DNA of 64,000 nucleotides. Origin: Clostridiales bacterium (GTDB taxonomy: Bacteria; Actinomycetota; Coriobacteriia; Anaerosomatales; SLCP01). A model generated the notes under the pieces. That model saw nothing but the letters and a program-made list of their open reading frames with translations, made no database searches and was not told the DNA's origin. The stretch covers positions 62,001 through 126,000 of the forward strand of contig JAGXSG010000007.1 in NCBI GenBank assembly GCA_018333995.1, given 5' to 3'. Each line of letters opens with the position of its first letter. Position 1 is the stretch's first letter. Below, piece by piece: positions 22,937 to 29,982 of the stretch. Position numbers and translations under genes: made by a program.

Positions 22937-23358
22937 GGATAGTGCTCGACACCAACGTGCTCGTCTCCGGGCTCCTCTCTCCATTCGGCCCTCCCGGTGA
23001 GATCGTCCGCATGGTGTCTTCTGGCGCGGTGACCCTGTGTCTCGATGCCCGCATACTCGCAGAGTACGACGAGGTCCTCGCAAGACCGAGGTTCGGCTTC
23101 GAGCCTGATGCGGTCGCTGCGCTGCTCGACTACATCGTCTTTGCCGGTGAGATCGCCGCTCCACAGCTGCTCGCCGCGCGCCTTCCGGACCCCGACGATG
23201 AACCGTTCCTTGAAGTCGCCTTGGCTTGCGGCGCTGACTGTCTGGTCACGGGGAACCTGGCGCACTTCCCCCCACAGTCCCGCTGCGGCGTGTCGGTGGC
23301 GTCGCCAGCAGAATTCGTTGAGCGGGTCCGCCTCGGGGGGTCAACGCGAGACACCTAA
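22933..23358 (+). CDS. PIN-domain toxin, COG1569 type
   Basis: A 141-residue PIN-fold protein of the 'putative toxin component PIN family' group, distinct from classical VapC. It starts RIVLDTNVLVSGLLSPFGPP, the family hallmark, and has DARILAEYDEVLARPRF, then RLPDPDDEPFLEVALACGAD and LVTGNLAHFP. The Asp residues of LDTN and DPDDEPF and the Glu of LAEYDEV are the expected metal ligands. The start is a TTG overlapping the antitoxin stop; no other start fits without losing the first strand. It pairs with the Phd-type antitoxin, a common combination. From 23359 to 23472 nothing is recognised. Confidence 0.87.
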   Translation: MRIVLDTNVLVSGLLSPFGPPGEIVRMVSSGAVTLCLDARILAEYDEVLARPRFGFEPDAVAALLDYIVFAGEIAAPQLLAARLPDPDDEPFLEVALACGADCLVTGNLAHFPPQSRCGVSVASPAEFVERVRLGGSTRDT

Positions 23359-23472
23359 CCCGCGCATCCACCGCGACAAACCGCGACGATGGCGTCTGTT
23401 GCGCGCATCTTGGCGTCGCTCTTCGCCCAAGAGCGTTTGACCGTCCTTAAGGAGAGTATTTCAGGCTCGCGC

Positions 23473-23502
23473 TTGGCACCGCTCGTGAATCGCGGGTAGG
23501 AT
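23473..23502 (+). promoter_or_regulatory. predicted promoter of the mntA-hepT pair
   Basis: TTGGCA (23473-23478) and TAGGAT (23497-23502) with 18-base spacing lie just upstream of the ribosome binding site GGAGGT (23510-23515). Confidence 0.45.
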
Positions 23503-23520
23503 TCCTCTTGGAGGTACATC

Positions 23521-23829
23521 ATGGTCGCAGCCATCGAAGACAAGCGCGAGGCGATAGCCGCTCTGTGTCGCAAGTACGGAGTCGTCCGCATGGACGTCTT
23601 CGGCTCAGTGCTGCGCGATGACTATGATCCCGGCAAGAGTGACGTCGATTTGCTCGTCGATTTCGAGGCGCGTGATCCGTATGCGCTTGCGGAGGCGTAC
23701 TTCGCCATGCTCGGTGAACTGCGTGAGATGTTCGGTGGCCCTGTCGACCTTGTGATGTCTGGCGCCATCAAGAATCCATATATCCTTGCGGATATCGAGG
23801 CGTCGAAGCAGGTGTTGTATGCGGCGTAG
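23521..23829 (+). CDS. mntA: MntA-type minimal nucleotidyltransferase antitoxin
   Basis: A 102-residue minimal nucleotidyltransferase. The active site is FGSVLRDDYDPGKSDVDLLV: the GS-x3-R turn and the D-x-D pair, with a third acidic residue in GGPVDLVMS. In the well-studied MntA-HepT pair this enzyme adds AMP to a tyrosine near the toxin's active site and so silences it (type VII toxin-antitoxin). ATG 23521 follows GGAGGT at five bases, with the leader shared with vapB and phd. Its last 11 bases overlap the HEPN toxin start. Confidence 0.88.
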   Translation: MVAAIEDKREAIAALCRKYGVVRMDVFGSVLRDDYDPGKSDVDLLVDFEARDPYALAEAYFAMLGELREMFGGPVDLVMSGAIKNPYILADIEASKQVLYAA

Positions 23830-24172
23830 CGCGCTCGCCTATCTGCGGGATATCGTCGATGCATGCGATTCCGTCGTGGCTACGCTCAGCGGCGTGGACG
23901 TTGAGGCGTACCTTGCCAACCGCACGATCCGCTCTGCAGTGGAGCGCGAGTTCACGATCATCGGCGAGGCCGTGAACGCCATCTCTCGACAGAACCCGGA
24001 GTTGGCAGGCCAGATCTCCAACGCACGCAAGATCGTGGGATTTCGCAATCAACTCGTGCACGACTACATCGCGATCAGAGACGAGGTTGTCTGGGCGATC
24101 GCGCAGCATGACGCTCCGGTGCTTCGCGAGGAGTGCCGCGCGTTGATTGATGATCTGGAGCGGGCGGACTAA
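23819..24172 (+). CDS. hepT: HepT-type HEPN-domain ribonuclease toxin
   Basis: A 117-residue all-helical HEPN protein. The catalytic R-x4-H motif is GFRNQLVHDY near residues 80-88; the Tyr after the His lies where MntA places AMP in known pairs. Dimers of such proteins form an RNA-cutting site at the helix interface. ATG 23819 overlaps mntA by 11 bases; an earlier in-frame ATG at 23786 would lie deep inside mntA. This is the last gene of the island before the right flanking repeat. Motif and length (about 115 residues is usual) suggest it is intact. Confidence 0.88.
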   Translation: MRRSALAYLRDIVDACDSVVATLSGVDVEAYLANRTIRSAVEREFTIIGEAVNAISRQNPELAGQISNARKIVGFRNQLVHDYIAIRDEVVWAIAQHDAPVLREECRALIDDLERAD

Positions 24173-24251
24173 CCAGTAGTTCAACCCGACTCGCTTCGCT
24201 AGCGGCTCAACTCACTGACGCCTACGCACCGTTCGAAGCGCGTCGACCACG

Positions 24252-24336
24252 GCCCACCACCACCGATCACAGTGCGCCCTTTCGGACTCTCCGCCGAGAG
24301 CCTTCGAAGGGGCGCTTTAGCGTAACTCCCTGGTAG
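24252..24336 (+). repeat. right copy of the island-flanking repeat (possible attR)
   Basis: GCCCACCA (24252-24259), GATCACAGTGCGCCC, the same hairpin and TGGTAG (24331-24336) follow the order seen at 20197-20268. Relative to the left copy it has three extra bases before GATCAC and nine before TGGTAG. On the minus strand it still encodes LKRPFE, the motif at the end of the recombinase relic. The tRNA body is not repeated, only its last eight bases. The 80 bases between hepT and this copy show nothing recognisable. Confidence 0.75.
24274..24318 (+). terminator. rho-independent terminator ending the island
   Basis: GCGCCCTTTCG (24274-24284) pairs with CGAAGGGGCGC (24305-24315) with one G-T wobble and an inner CTCTC/GAGAG stem, followed by TTTAG. 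It would stop island transcripts before the ABC-F promoter. Confidence 0.65.
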
Positions 24337-24339
24337 ACT
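24334..24339 (+). promoter_or_regulatory. -10 box of a leaderless promoter for the ABC-F gene
   Basis: TAGACT ends six bases before GTG 24346, so transcription would begin at or next to the start codon; no ribosome binding site is present. The box overlaps the end of the right island repeat. Confidence 0.5.
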
Positions 24340-24345
24340 GTCACC

Positions 24346-26307
24346 GTGATCATCTCTGTTGACTCCGTTACCAAGACCTTTGGCGCGCGCGTCCTGTTCG
24401 AGGGGGCGTCGCTGCGTGTCGGCGCGCGCGACAGGGTCGCCCTTCTGGGTCACAACGGATCCGGGAAGACGACGTTGCTCGAGATCATCGCAGGTCAGCA
24501 GAGCCCTGACAGCGGTACTGTCACCAGGGCAAAGGACGTGGTGATCGGCTACCTTACACAGGAAGCGATCGAGATATCGGGGCGCACCGTCCTTGAAGAA
24601 GCGCTAACGGCCGCGTCTGGCGTCACCACCCTTGAACACCGTCTCACCCTCCTTGAGAGCGAGATCGCCGAGACCCCCGCCGGTTCGGCGCAAGAGCGGT
24701 TGCTCGCTGAATACGGTGCGGCGCGCGAGCGGTTCGAACATCAGGGCGGCTACACCATCGAGCCGCGTGCGAGAGCGGTTCTCACCGGTCTCGGATTTAA
24801 GGAGCGCGACCTTTCCCGCATGGCCGAGGAGTTCTCGGGTGGCTGGCTCATGCGGCTCGCGCTAGCAAGGATGCTTCTGGCGACCCCCGATCTCCTTCTC
24901 CTCGACGAGCCAACCAACCACCTCGACCTTGAAAGTGTCACGTGGCTCGAGACGTTTTTGCGCAGCTACGAGGGGGCCATCGTGATTGTCAGTCACGACC
25001 GCGCGTTTCTTGAGGGCCTTGTTGACCACGTCGCCGACATCGATCAGCGTCACGTCACAACGTACACAGGCACCTACCAGCGCTATCTAGACGCCAAGGC
25101 ACTCGCGCTTCAGCAACTCGAAGCGGCCTACCGCAAGCAACAACGCGAAATCGCGCATATGGAAAGATTTGTCGAGCGCTTCCGCGCGAAGAACACCAAA
25201 GCGACACAGGCTAAAGACAGGATAAAGAAGCTTGAGCGGATGGAGCGTATCGAGCTACCCGAGCAGCGACGCAGTGTGCGCTTTGCGTTTCCGCAACCAC
25301 CACGGACGGGAGACGAGGTGGTACGGCTTTCGGGGGTGCGCAAAGCCTACGGCGATAACGTCGTGTACGACTCTCTCGATCTGGCACTCTACCGTGGTGA
25401 CAAGGTTGCGCTCACCGGACCCAACGGTGCGGGAAAATCCACCCTTCTCAAGATGCTCGCCGACGTTCTCGCACCCGATGCGGGGGAGCGCGTCTGGGGC
25501 GTCAACGTAGATGTGGCCTACTTCGCCCAGCACCAGCTCGAGGCGCTCGATCCGGCCAAGAGGGTCTTCGACGAGCTCGATTCGGTGGCTCCCGGCTGGA
25601 CACAATCCGAGGTCAGACGGCTGCTCGGCACGTTCCTGTTCACTGGCGATGATGTTGACAAGAAGGTAGCGGTACTCTCGGGAGGGGAGCGGTGCAGATT
25701 GGCGCTGGCCAAGATGCTTGTGAAGCCCGCGCCGCTTCTGTGTCTCGATGAACCCACGAACCATCTCGACATCGCGTCGTCCGATGTGCTCGAAGCGGCG
25801 CTCAAGTCATTCGAGGGTACAATTGTCCTCATTACGCACGACCGGCACCTGATTAGGGCCGTGACGAACAAGATCGTCGACGTGCGTGATGGAACAGCCA
25901 CCGTGTACGATCGCGACTACGACGAGTTTCTGGCGGTGCGGGCGCGGATCGATGCGCAGGCAACTGACGTTGCTGGCGGCTCCGGACCTCCCCAGGCCGC
26001 AGCGCCTCCGTCCTTGCCCAAGTCGAAAGAACGCAAGCGGGAGGAAGCGGAGCACAGAAACCGCCGCTACCGGGAAACTCGTGACAGCCGGGCAGCCCTG
26101 GAGCGGGCCGAGCGCGAACTGGCGGCCTTGCAACATCGCCACGATCAGCTCGTCGCCCTGATGGCCGATCCCGCTTTCTACGAAGACGCAGGTGAGTTCA
26201 GTGTTGCAATGAGTGAGTACGCCGACATCAAGCCCCGGTTGGCCCAGGCGGAAGAGGCATGGATGATCGCTGCCGATGCTGTGGAGCGAGCCGACGCCGG
26301 GTCTTAA
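24346..26307 (+). CDS. ABC-F family ATPase (Uup/EttA-like, ribosome-associated)
   Basis: A 653-residue soluble protein with two ABC ATPase domains and no membrane part. Domain 1 has Walker [10 protein letters not shown] (about residue 36), signature [15 protein letters not shown] and Walker [14 protein letters not shown]. The linker (about 235-305) is the basic, helical P-site motif that enters the ribosome. Domain 2 has [24 protein letters not shown] and [13 protein letters not shown]. The C-terminus is a charged coiled coil (about 560-650), as in Uup. Such proteins help stalled or initiating ribosomes; some protect against antibiotics. The GTG start has no ribosome binding site and is placed by the adjacent -10 box. 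It stands alone, just beyond the island. Confidence 0.9.
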   Translation: MIISVDSVTKTFGARVLFEGASLRVGARDRVALLGHNGSGKTTLLEIIAGQQSPDSGTVTRAKDVVIGYLTQEAIEISGRTVLEEALTAASGVTTLEHRLTLLESEIAETPAGSAQERLLAEYGAARERFEHQGGYTIEPRARAVLTGLGFKERDLSRMAEEFSGGWLMRLALARMLLATPDLLLLDEPTNHLDLESVTWLETFLRSYEGAIVIVSHDRAFLEGLVDHVADIDQRHVTTYTGTYQRYLDAKALALQQLEAAYRKQQREIAHMERFVERFRAKNTKATQAKDRIKKLERMERIELPEQRRSVRFAFPQPPRTGDEVVRLSGVRKAYGDNVVYDSLDLALYRGDKVALTGPNGAGKSTLLKMLADVLAPDAGERVWGVNVDVAYFAQHQLEALDPAKRVFDELDSVAPGWTQSEVRRLLGTFLFTGDDVDKKVAVLSGGERCRLALAKMLVKPAPLLCLDEPTNHLDIASSDVLEAALKSFEGTIVLITHDRHLIRAVTNKIVDVRDGTATVYDRDYDEFLAVRARIDAQATDVAGGSGPPQAAAPPSLPKSKERKREEAEHRNRRYRETRDSRAALERAERELAALQHRHDQLVALMADPAFYEDAGEFSVAMSEYADIKPRLAQAEEAWMIAADAVERADAGS

Positions 26308-26367
26308 CCCCGCCCGTGATGCTCGCTCGGCCGTAACGTTGTGACGCCCTTCACCTGCGATAACCGT

Positions 26368-26427
26368 ACATTGTAACAATCTTTACAATGTTGTTTGGAT
26401 ATGCGATGATGCCGTCGGTCATCGCAT
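26368..26427 (+). promoter_or_regulatory. nuo operon control region: two perfect 9-bp inverted repeats
   Basis: ACATTGTAA (26368-26376) and TTACAATGT (26383-26391) face each other across six bases. ATGCGATGA (26401-26409) and TCATCGCAT (26419-26427) face each other across nine. The first looks like a repressor operator; its TTGTnnn-ACAA core recalls Rex redox-sensor sites but the spacing is not exact. The second could be a 5'-UTR hairpin or another operator. A possible -35 TTTACA (26382-26387) and -10 GATGAT (26405-26410) would place the first palindrome over the promoter. Confidence 0.55.
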
Positions 26428-26454
26428 GAAGAGTCAACACGGCAGGGGGCATTC

Positions 26455-26820
26455 GTGGAAGGGCCGTACGCCGACAGCGTACTGTTCGTAATCGGTTCAG
26501 CCACGGCAGCCGTCGTGTTTATCTTGGTTGTGTTCGCCGCCAACGCGCTACTCTCGCCGCGCAACCCCACCGCCCTTAAGGTTGAACCCTACGAGTGCGG
26601 AATGCCTCAGGCCGGCCATCCGTCAGCGCCCGTCCGCCTGCGTTTCACCGCGATCGCGCTGTTGCTTGTCATCTTCGATGCCGAAGCGGCGATGCTTTTT
26701 GCGGTCGCGAGCGGCCTCAGAGGAAGTCTTAGCGGCGTGGTCGCGGTTGGCGCGTTTGTAGTTCTTCTCGGAGTGGGCTTGCTCTACGCGTGGCGCAAAG
26801 GGGTGCTCACGTGGCGCTGA
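26455..26820 (+). CDS. nuoA: NADH-quinone oxidoreductase subunit A
   Basis: A 121-residue membrane subunit with three helices, the normal NuoA size. The conserved loop after helix 1 reads PYECGMPQAGHPSAPVRLRF, and helix 2 starts LLVIFDAEAAMLF with the acidic pair in the quinone-channel region. It is the first gene of the complex I operon, with AGGGGG a few bases before GTG 26455 and two inverted repeats further upstream. Its 3' end overlaps nuoB by ten bases. In typical NuoA the motif is FDVE; here it is FDAE, a mild variant. Confidence 0.92.
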   Translation: MEGPYADSVLFVIGSATAAVVFILVVFAANALLSPRNPTALKVEPYECGMPQAGHPSAPVRLRFTAIALLLVIFDAEAAMLFAVASGLRGSLSGVVAVGAFVVLLGVGLLYAWRKGVLTWR

Positions 26821-27410
26821 TCGACCGTCTTGGCAACGCCCTTGACCGCGGCTCCGGCGAGATCATTCTCACGAGCATGGATGCCGTGCTCGACTGGGCA
26901 CGCAAGACGTCGCTTTGGATGATGCCCATGGGAACGGCATGTTGCGCCATGGAGCTCATCGCCGCGTCGTTCAACAAGTTTGACTTCGACCGGCACGGCA
27001 CGTTTCCCCGTCCTGACCCGCGTCACACAGACGTCATGGTTGTCGCGGGCACGATCACCCGCAAAATGGCTCCGGCGGTCAAGCGTCTCTACGAGCAGAT
27101 GCCAGATCCTAAGTGGGTCATAGCGATGGGAAACTGCGCCGTTTCGGGCGGAATCTTCTACTACGATTCCTACTCGGTGGTGCGCGGCGTTGACGAGATC
27201 CTCCCTGTCGACGTGCACGTGGTGGGCTGCCCGCCACGTCCCGAGTCGCTTCAAGACGCGGTGTTGCGCTTGCGCGAGATCATAGCGACTGAGTCGATTG
27301 CCCCGGGCGCTCGGTACGACCGCCCGCTGAGTCTCCCGGGCGGCCCCTGCAGCACGGGCCACGACGCATCAGGTGACGAACCGTCCAGTAAGTGTGGTGG
27401 CGTTGGATGA
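26811..27410 (+). CDS. nuoB: NADH-quinone oxidoreductase subunit B (cluster N2)
   Basis: A 199-residue peripheral-arm subunit that binds cluster N2, the electron donor to quinone. All four cysteine ligands are present: the adjacent pair in [12 protein letters not shown], one in MGNCAVSGG and one in VGCPPRPE. An amphipathic N-terminal part is followed by the [15 protein letters not shown] strand. GTG 26811 lies inside the end of nuoA; GTG 26790 in the same frame is too far inside. The C-terminal tail after the fold (about 35 residues, Gly/Ser-rich) is longer than in many NuoB. It overlaps nuoC by ATGA. Confidence 0.94.
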   Translation: MALIDRLGNALDRGSGEIILTSMDAVLDWARKTSLWMMPMGTACCAMELIAASFNKFDFDRHGTFPRPDPRHTDVMVVAGTITRKMAPAVKRLYEQMPDPKWVIAMGNCAVSGGIFYYDSYSVVRGVDEILPVDVHVVGCPPRPESLQDAVLRLREIIATESIAPGARYDRPLSLPGGPCSTGHDASGDEPSSKCGGVG

Positions 27411-27868
27411 ACATTTCCGATCTTCGCGACCACCTGTGCGCGACGTTTCCTGATCTGTGTCCGCTGTTCTCGATCGAATTCGATGACGGTGTGATCACTG
27501 TCGAGCGGGACGCGCTCTACGCTGCCGCCTCAAACTTGCTGGAGTTTGGGTTCGAGCGGCTCGGGATGATAACCGCCGTCGATCGCGGTGAGTTCTTCGA
27601 GTATGTGAATCGTCTCCACTCCCAGTCGCTGTCGGCCTCAATCTCGCTCAAGTGCGCTCTTCCCCGCCAAGACGCAAGGGTCGCGTCCCTCACTTCGCTC
27701 TGGCCCGCCGCGAACTGGCACGAGCGCGAGACGTATGACCTGTTTGGGATCGTCTTCGAGGGTCATCCCGATCTGCGCAGGATCTTGCTGCCCGATGAGT
27801 GGGAGGGCCACCCGCTTCGCAAGGACTACCACGATGAGCGTGTCATCAAACGACCCGACTACATCTGA
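27407..27868 (+). CDS. nuoC: NADH-quinone oxidoreductase subunit C
   Basis: A 153-residue 30-kDa-type subunit that caps NuoB and NuoD in the connecting part of the peripheral arm. The signature is near the C-terminus: [20 protein letters not shown], followed by [19 protein letters not shown]. It is encoded separately from nuoD; the two are not fused. ATG 27407 overlaps the nuoB stop. The first 40 residues are variable, as usual. A 21-base gap with a strong ribosome binding site (AAAGGAGGG) separates it from nuoD. Confidence 0.93.
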   Translation: MNISDLRDHLCATFPDLCPLFSIEFDDGVITVERDALYAAASNLLEFGFERLGMITAVDRGEFFEYVNRLHSQSLSASISLKCALPRQDARVASLTSLWPAANWHERETYDLFGIVFEGHPDLRRILLPDEWEGHPLRKDYHDERVIKRPDYI

Positions 27869-27889
27869 GGACGAGAAAGGAGGGCGTGC

Positions 27890-29035
27890 GTGCCTCTCGG
27901 CGTGGAAAGCAGGCGTAACGTAGAGACTGCCGACGGGAGCTTCACCGAGGAGCTCGTTGTCAACATCGGTCCGTCGCACCCCTCCACGCATGGGGTGTGC
28001 CGTGTCGTCGTGCATCTCGACGGCGAGATCGTGACACGCGCCGAGCCGATTATCGGCTATCTGCACCGCGGCATCGAGAAGATGGCCGAGAACCGCACCT
28101 ACCTCCAGGTCGTCCCGCTTACCGACCGTCTCGACTACGTGGGCTCGATGTACTCGAACTGGGCGTACTGCCGGGCGGTCGAACGGCTCGCTGGTATCCG
28201 TGTCCCGGAGCGCGGAGAGTACCTGCGCGTCATCGTGTGCGAGATGCAGCGGATAGCGAGCCACATGATGGCGCTCGGCTCCATGGGCGCCGACACGGGC
28301 GCGTTTACGTTTTTCATCTACGCATTCGACCAGAGGGAACGGATCGTAGAGTTGTTCGAGGAGCTCTGCGGCGCGCGGCTCACATACAACTACGTACGCC
28401 CCGGCGGCGTGGCGTCCGATCTTCCCGAGGGCTGGACGAGCCGCCTTCTTGAATTCACCACGGCGCACCGCAGCGCGCTCGGCGAGCTCGATCGCTTGTA
28501 CTTTGGCAACGCCATCGCGCGGGGGCGCCTGAAGGGCGTTGGCGTGCTCGACGCGAGCGACGCGATCGCGTGGGGCGCCACCGGGCCGGTTGCCCGAGGC
28601 TCCGGTGTCAACTGGGACTTACGCAAGCACGATCCGTACTCGGTTTATCCGCGGTTCGATTTTGACGTGCCTACTGGCACAAACGGAGACGCCTACGATC
28701 GCGCCCGCGTACGCCTGTTCGAGTGTTACGAGTCGTGCCGGATCATCGAACAGGCCCTTGCGCAGATGCAGCCAGGCCCGTGCAGCGCGGAGGGTCTACC
28801 GCGACTGCTCGCCCCTCGTCCTGGTGAGGCGTACGACCACATCGAGTCGGCGCGCGGCACTCTCGGCGTCTACCTTGTCTCCGACGGTTCCACGCGGCCC
28901 CACCGCATGAAGGTGTGCTCACCGGCTTTCTCCAACCTCGCCCTGTTGCCGCTGCTTGCCGAGGGCCACCTGCTTTCAGACCTTGTCGTCGTACTCGGAA
29001 GCCTCGACCCGGTATTCGGGGAGGTGGACCGGTGA
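27890..29035 (+). CDS. nuoD: NADH-quinone oxidoreductase subunit D (49-kDa, quinone site)
   Basis: A 381-residue subunit of the [NiFe]-hydrogenase large-subunit family that forms most of the quinone pocket. The N-terminal NIGPSHPSTHGVCRVVVHLDG has the conserved His residues; HRGIEKMAENRTY, DRLDYVGSMYSNWAYCRAVE and YNYVRPGGVASDLP follow the family order. The C-terminal end lacks the CxxC nickel ligands of hydrogenases, so this is a complex I subunit and not a hydrogenase. GTG 27890 is fixed by AAAGGAGGG five bases upstream. The stop overlaps nuoH (GTGA). Confidence 0.94.
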   Translation: MPLGVESRRNVETADGSFTEELVVNIGPSHPSTHGVCRVVVHLDGEIVTRAEPIIGYLHRGIEKMAENRTYLQVVPLTDRLDYVGSMYSNWAYCRAVERLAGIRVPERGEYLRVIVCEMQRIASHMMALGSMGADTGAFTFFIYAFDQRERIVELFEELCGARLTYNYVRPGGVASDLPEGWTSRLLEFTTAHRSALGELDRLYFGNAIARGRLKGVGVLDASDAIAWGATGPVARGSGVNWDLRKHDPYSVYPRFDFDVPTGTNGDAYDRARVRLFECYESCRIIEQALAQMQPGPCSAEGLPRLLAPRPGEAYDHIESARGTLGVYLVSDGSTRPHRMKVCSPAFSNLALLPLLAEGHLLSDLVVVLGSLDPVFGEVDR

Positions 29036-29982
29036 GCGGATTGGTGTGGGGCGTTGTGTGGGGCTTTGCTGCTTCGCTGCTCATCGCGCTCGCCGCCCTT
29101 CTTGGCGTGTGGTGGGAGCGCAAAGTTTCCGGCGCCATTCAGATGCGAATAGGTCCGCAGGAGCTTGGCCCGGCGGGCTTGCTGCAGACGCTCGCCGACA
29201 CGGTGAAGCTCGTCTTGAAGGAGGACATCACGCCGAGGGCTGCGGATGTCACCATCTTTCGCATAGCGCCGCTCATCGTGTTCGCACCGGTAGCGATGTC
29301 ACTCCTGGTTGTTCCGTACGCCCAGGGCTTCGCTCCGCTCGACACGGGCGTCGGCGTACTGTTCTTCATGGCCGTGCCGGCAGTATCCGTGATCGGAGTG
29401 CTGCTCGCAGGGTGGTCGTCGCGAAACACGTACGCCACCATCGGAGGTATCCGCGCCGCGGCGCAGATGATCTCGTATGAGCTTCCGCGCACGCTGTCAG
29501 TTCTCCCGCTCGTGCTGCTAGCCGGTTCCCTTCGCCCGCTCGACATCGTGGATGCGTGGCGGTGGTGGTGGATCCCACTGCTCACCATAGCCTTCGTCGT
29601 CTACCTCATCTCTTCACTAGCCGAGCTCAACCGCGGCCCCTTCGACCTGCCGGAAGCAGAGTCTGAGCTTGTGGCGGGTTACTTCGCGGACTACTCGGGG
29701 ATCCGCTGGGCGATCTTCATGATGGCCGAGTACGGCGGACTGTTGGCGGCATCGGTGTTTGGAGCGGCGCTCTTCCTCGGCCCGTTTTCGTTGCTGCCGG
29801 GCGCTGCGGGGATCGCTCTGTTTGTCGTCTTTTCCGCAGCCATAGCCACCCTCATGGTGTGGACCAAGTGGACGTTTCCGCGGATGCGTCCCGACCAGCT
29901 CATGGGGCTTGCGTGGAAGGTGCTCACGCCGATGGCGCTCGTGCAGCTGGCCCTCGTGGGGGTGGTGCTCCCGTGGCTGTAG
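29032..29982 (+). CDS. nuoH: NADH-quinone oxidoreductase subunit H
   Basis: A 316-residue membrane subunit with eight helices linking the quinone cavity to the proton channels. The long acidic loop SLAELNRGPFDLPEAESELV and the following ADYSGIRWAIFMMAEY are the most conserved NuoH segments and all acidic residues are kept. Near the N-terminus, ERKVSGAIQMRIGPQELGP is the matrix-side loop. The start is GTG 29032, overlapping the nuoD stop; the longer open frame back to 28915 is nuoD in another frame. The 3' end overlaps the fused flavoprotein gene by about ten bases. Confidence 0.94.
   Translation: MSGLVWGVVWGFAASLLIALAALLGVWWERKVSGAIQMRIGPQELGPAGLLQTLADTVKLVLKEDITPRAADVTIFRIAPLIVFAPVAMSLLVVPYAQGFAPLDTGVGVLFFMAVPAVSVIGVLLAGWSSRNTYATIGGIRAAAQMISYELPRTLSVLPLVLLAGSLRPLDIVDAWRWWWIPLLTIAFVVYLISSLAELNRGPFDLPEAESELVAGYFADYSGIRWAIFMMAEYGGLLAASVFGAALFLGPFSLLPGAAGIALFVVFSAAIATLMVWTKWTFPRMRPDQLMGLAWKVLTPMALVQLALVGVVLPWL

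Noticed and set aside
20216-24318. The two similar terminator hairpins as a coincidental pair of unrelated terminators.
   Set aside because: Similarity continues beyond the hairpin on both sides, including GCCCACCA, GATCACAGTGCGCCC and TGGTAG in the same order, which points to duplication; the reading as flanking repeats was kept.
24199-24453. An 84-codon minus-strand frame spanning the right island repeat and the ABC-F start.
   Set aside because: It is out of frame with the recombinase-like LKRPFE motif and overlaps the ABC-F promoter and first codons; no ribosome binding site.
26368-26391. Calling the nuo palindrome a Rex operator outright.
   Set aside because: The TTGT/ACAA core fits but the half-site spacing and inner bases differ from TTGTGAA-N4-TTCACAA; kept as an unassigned operator.
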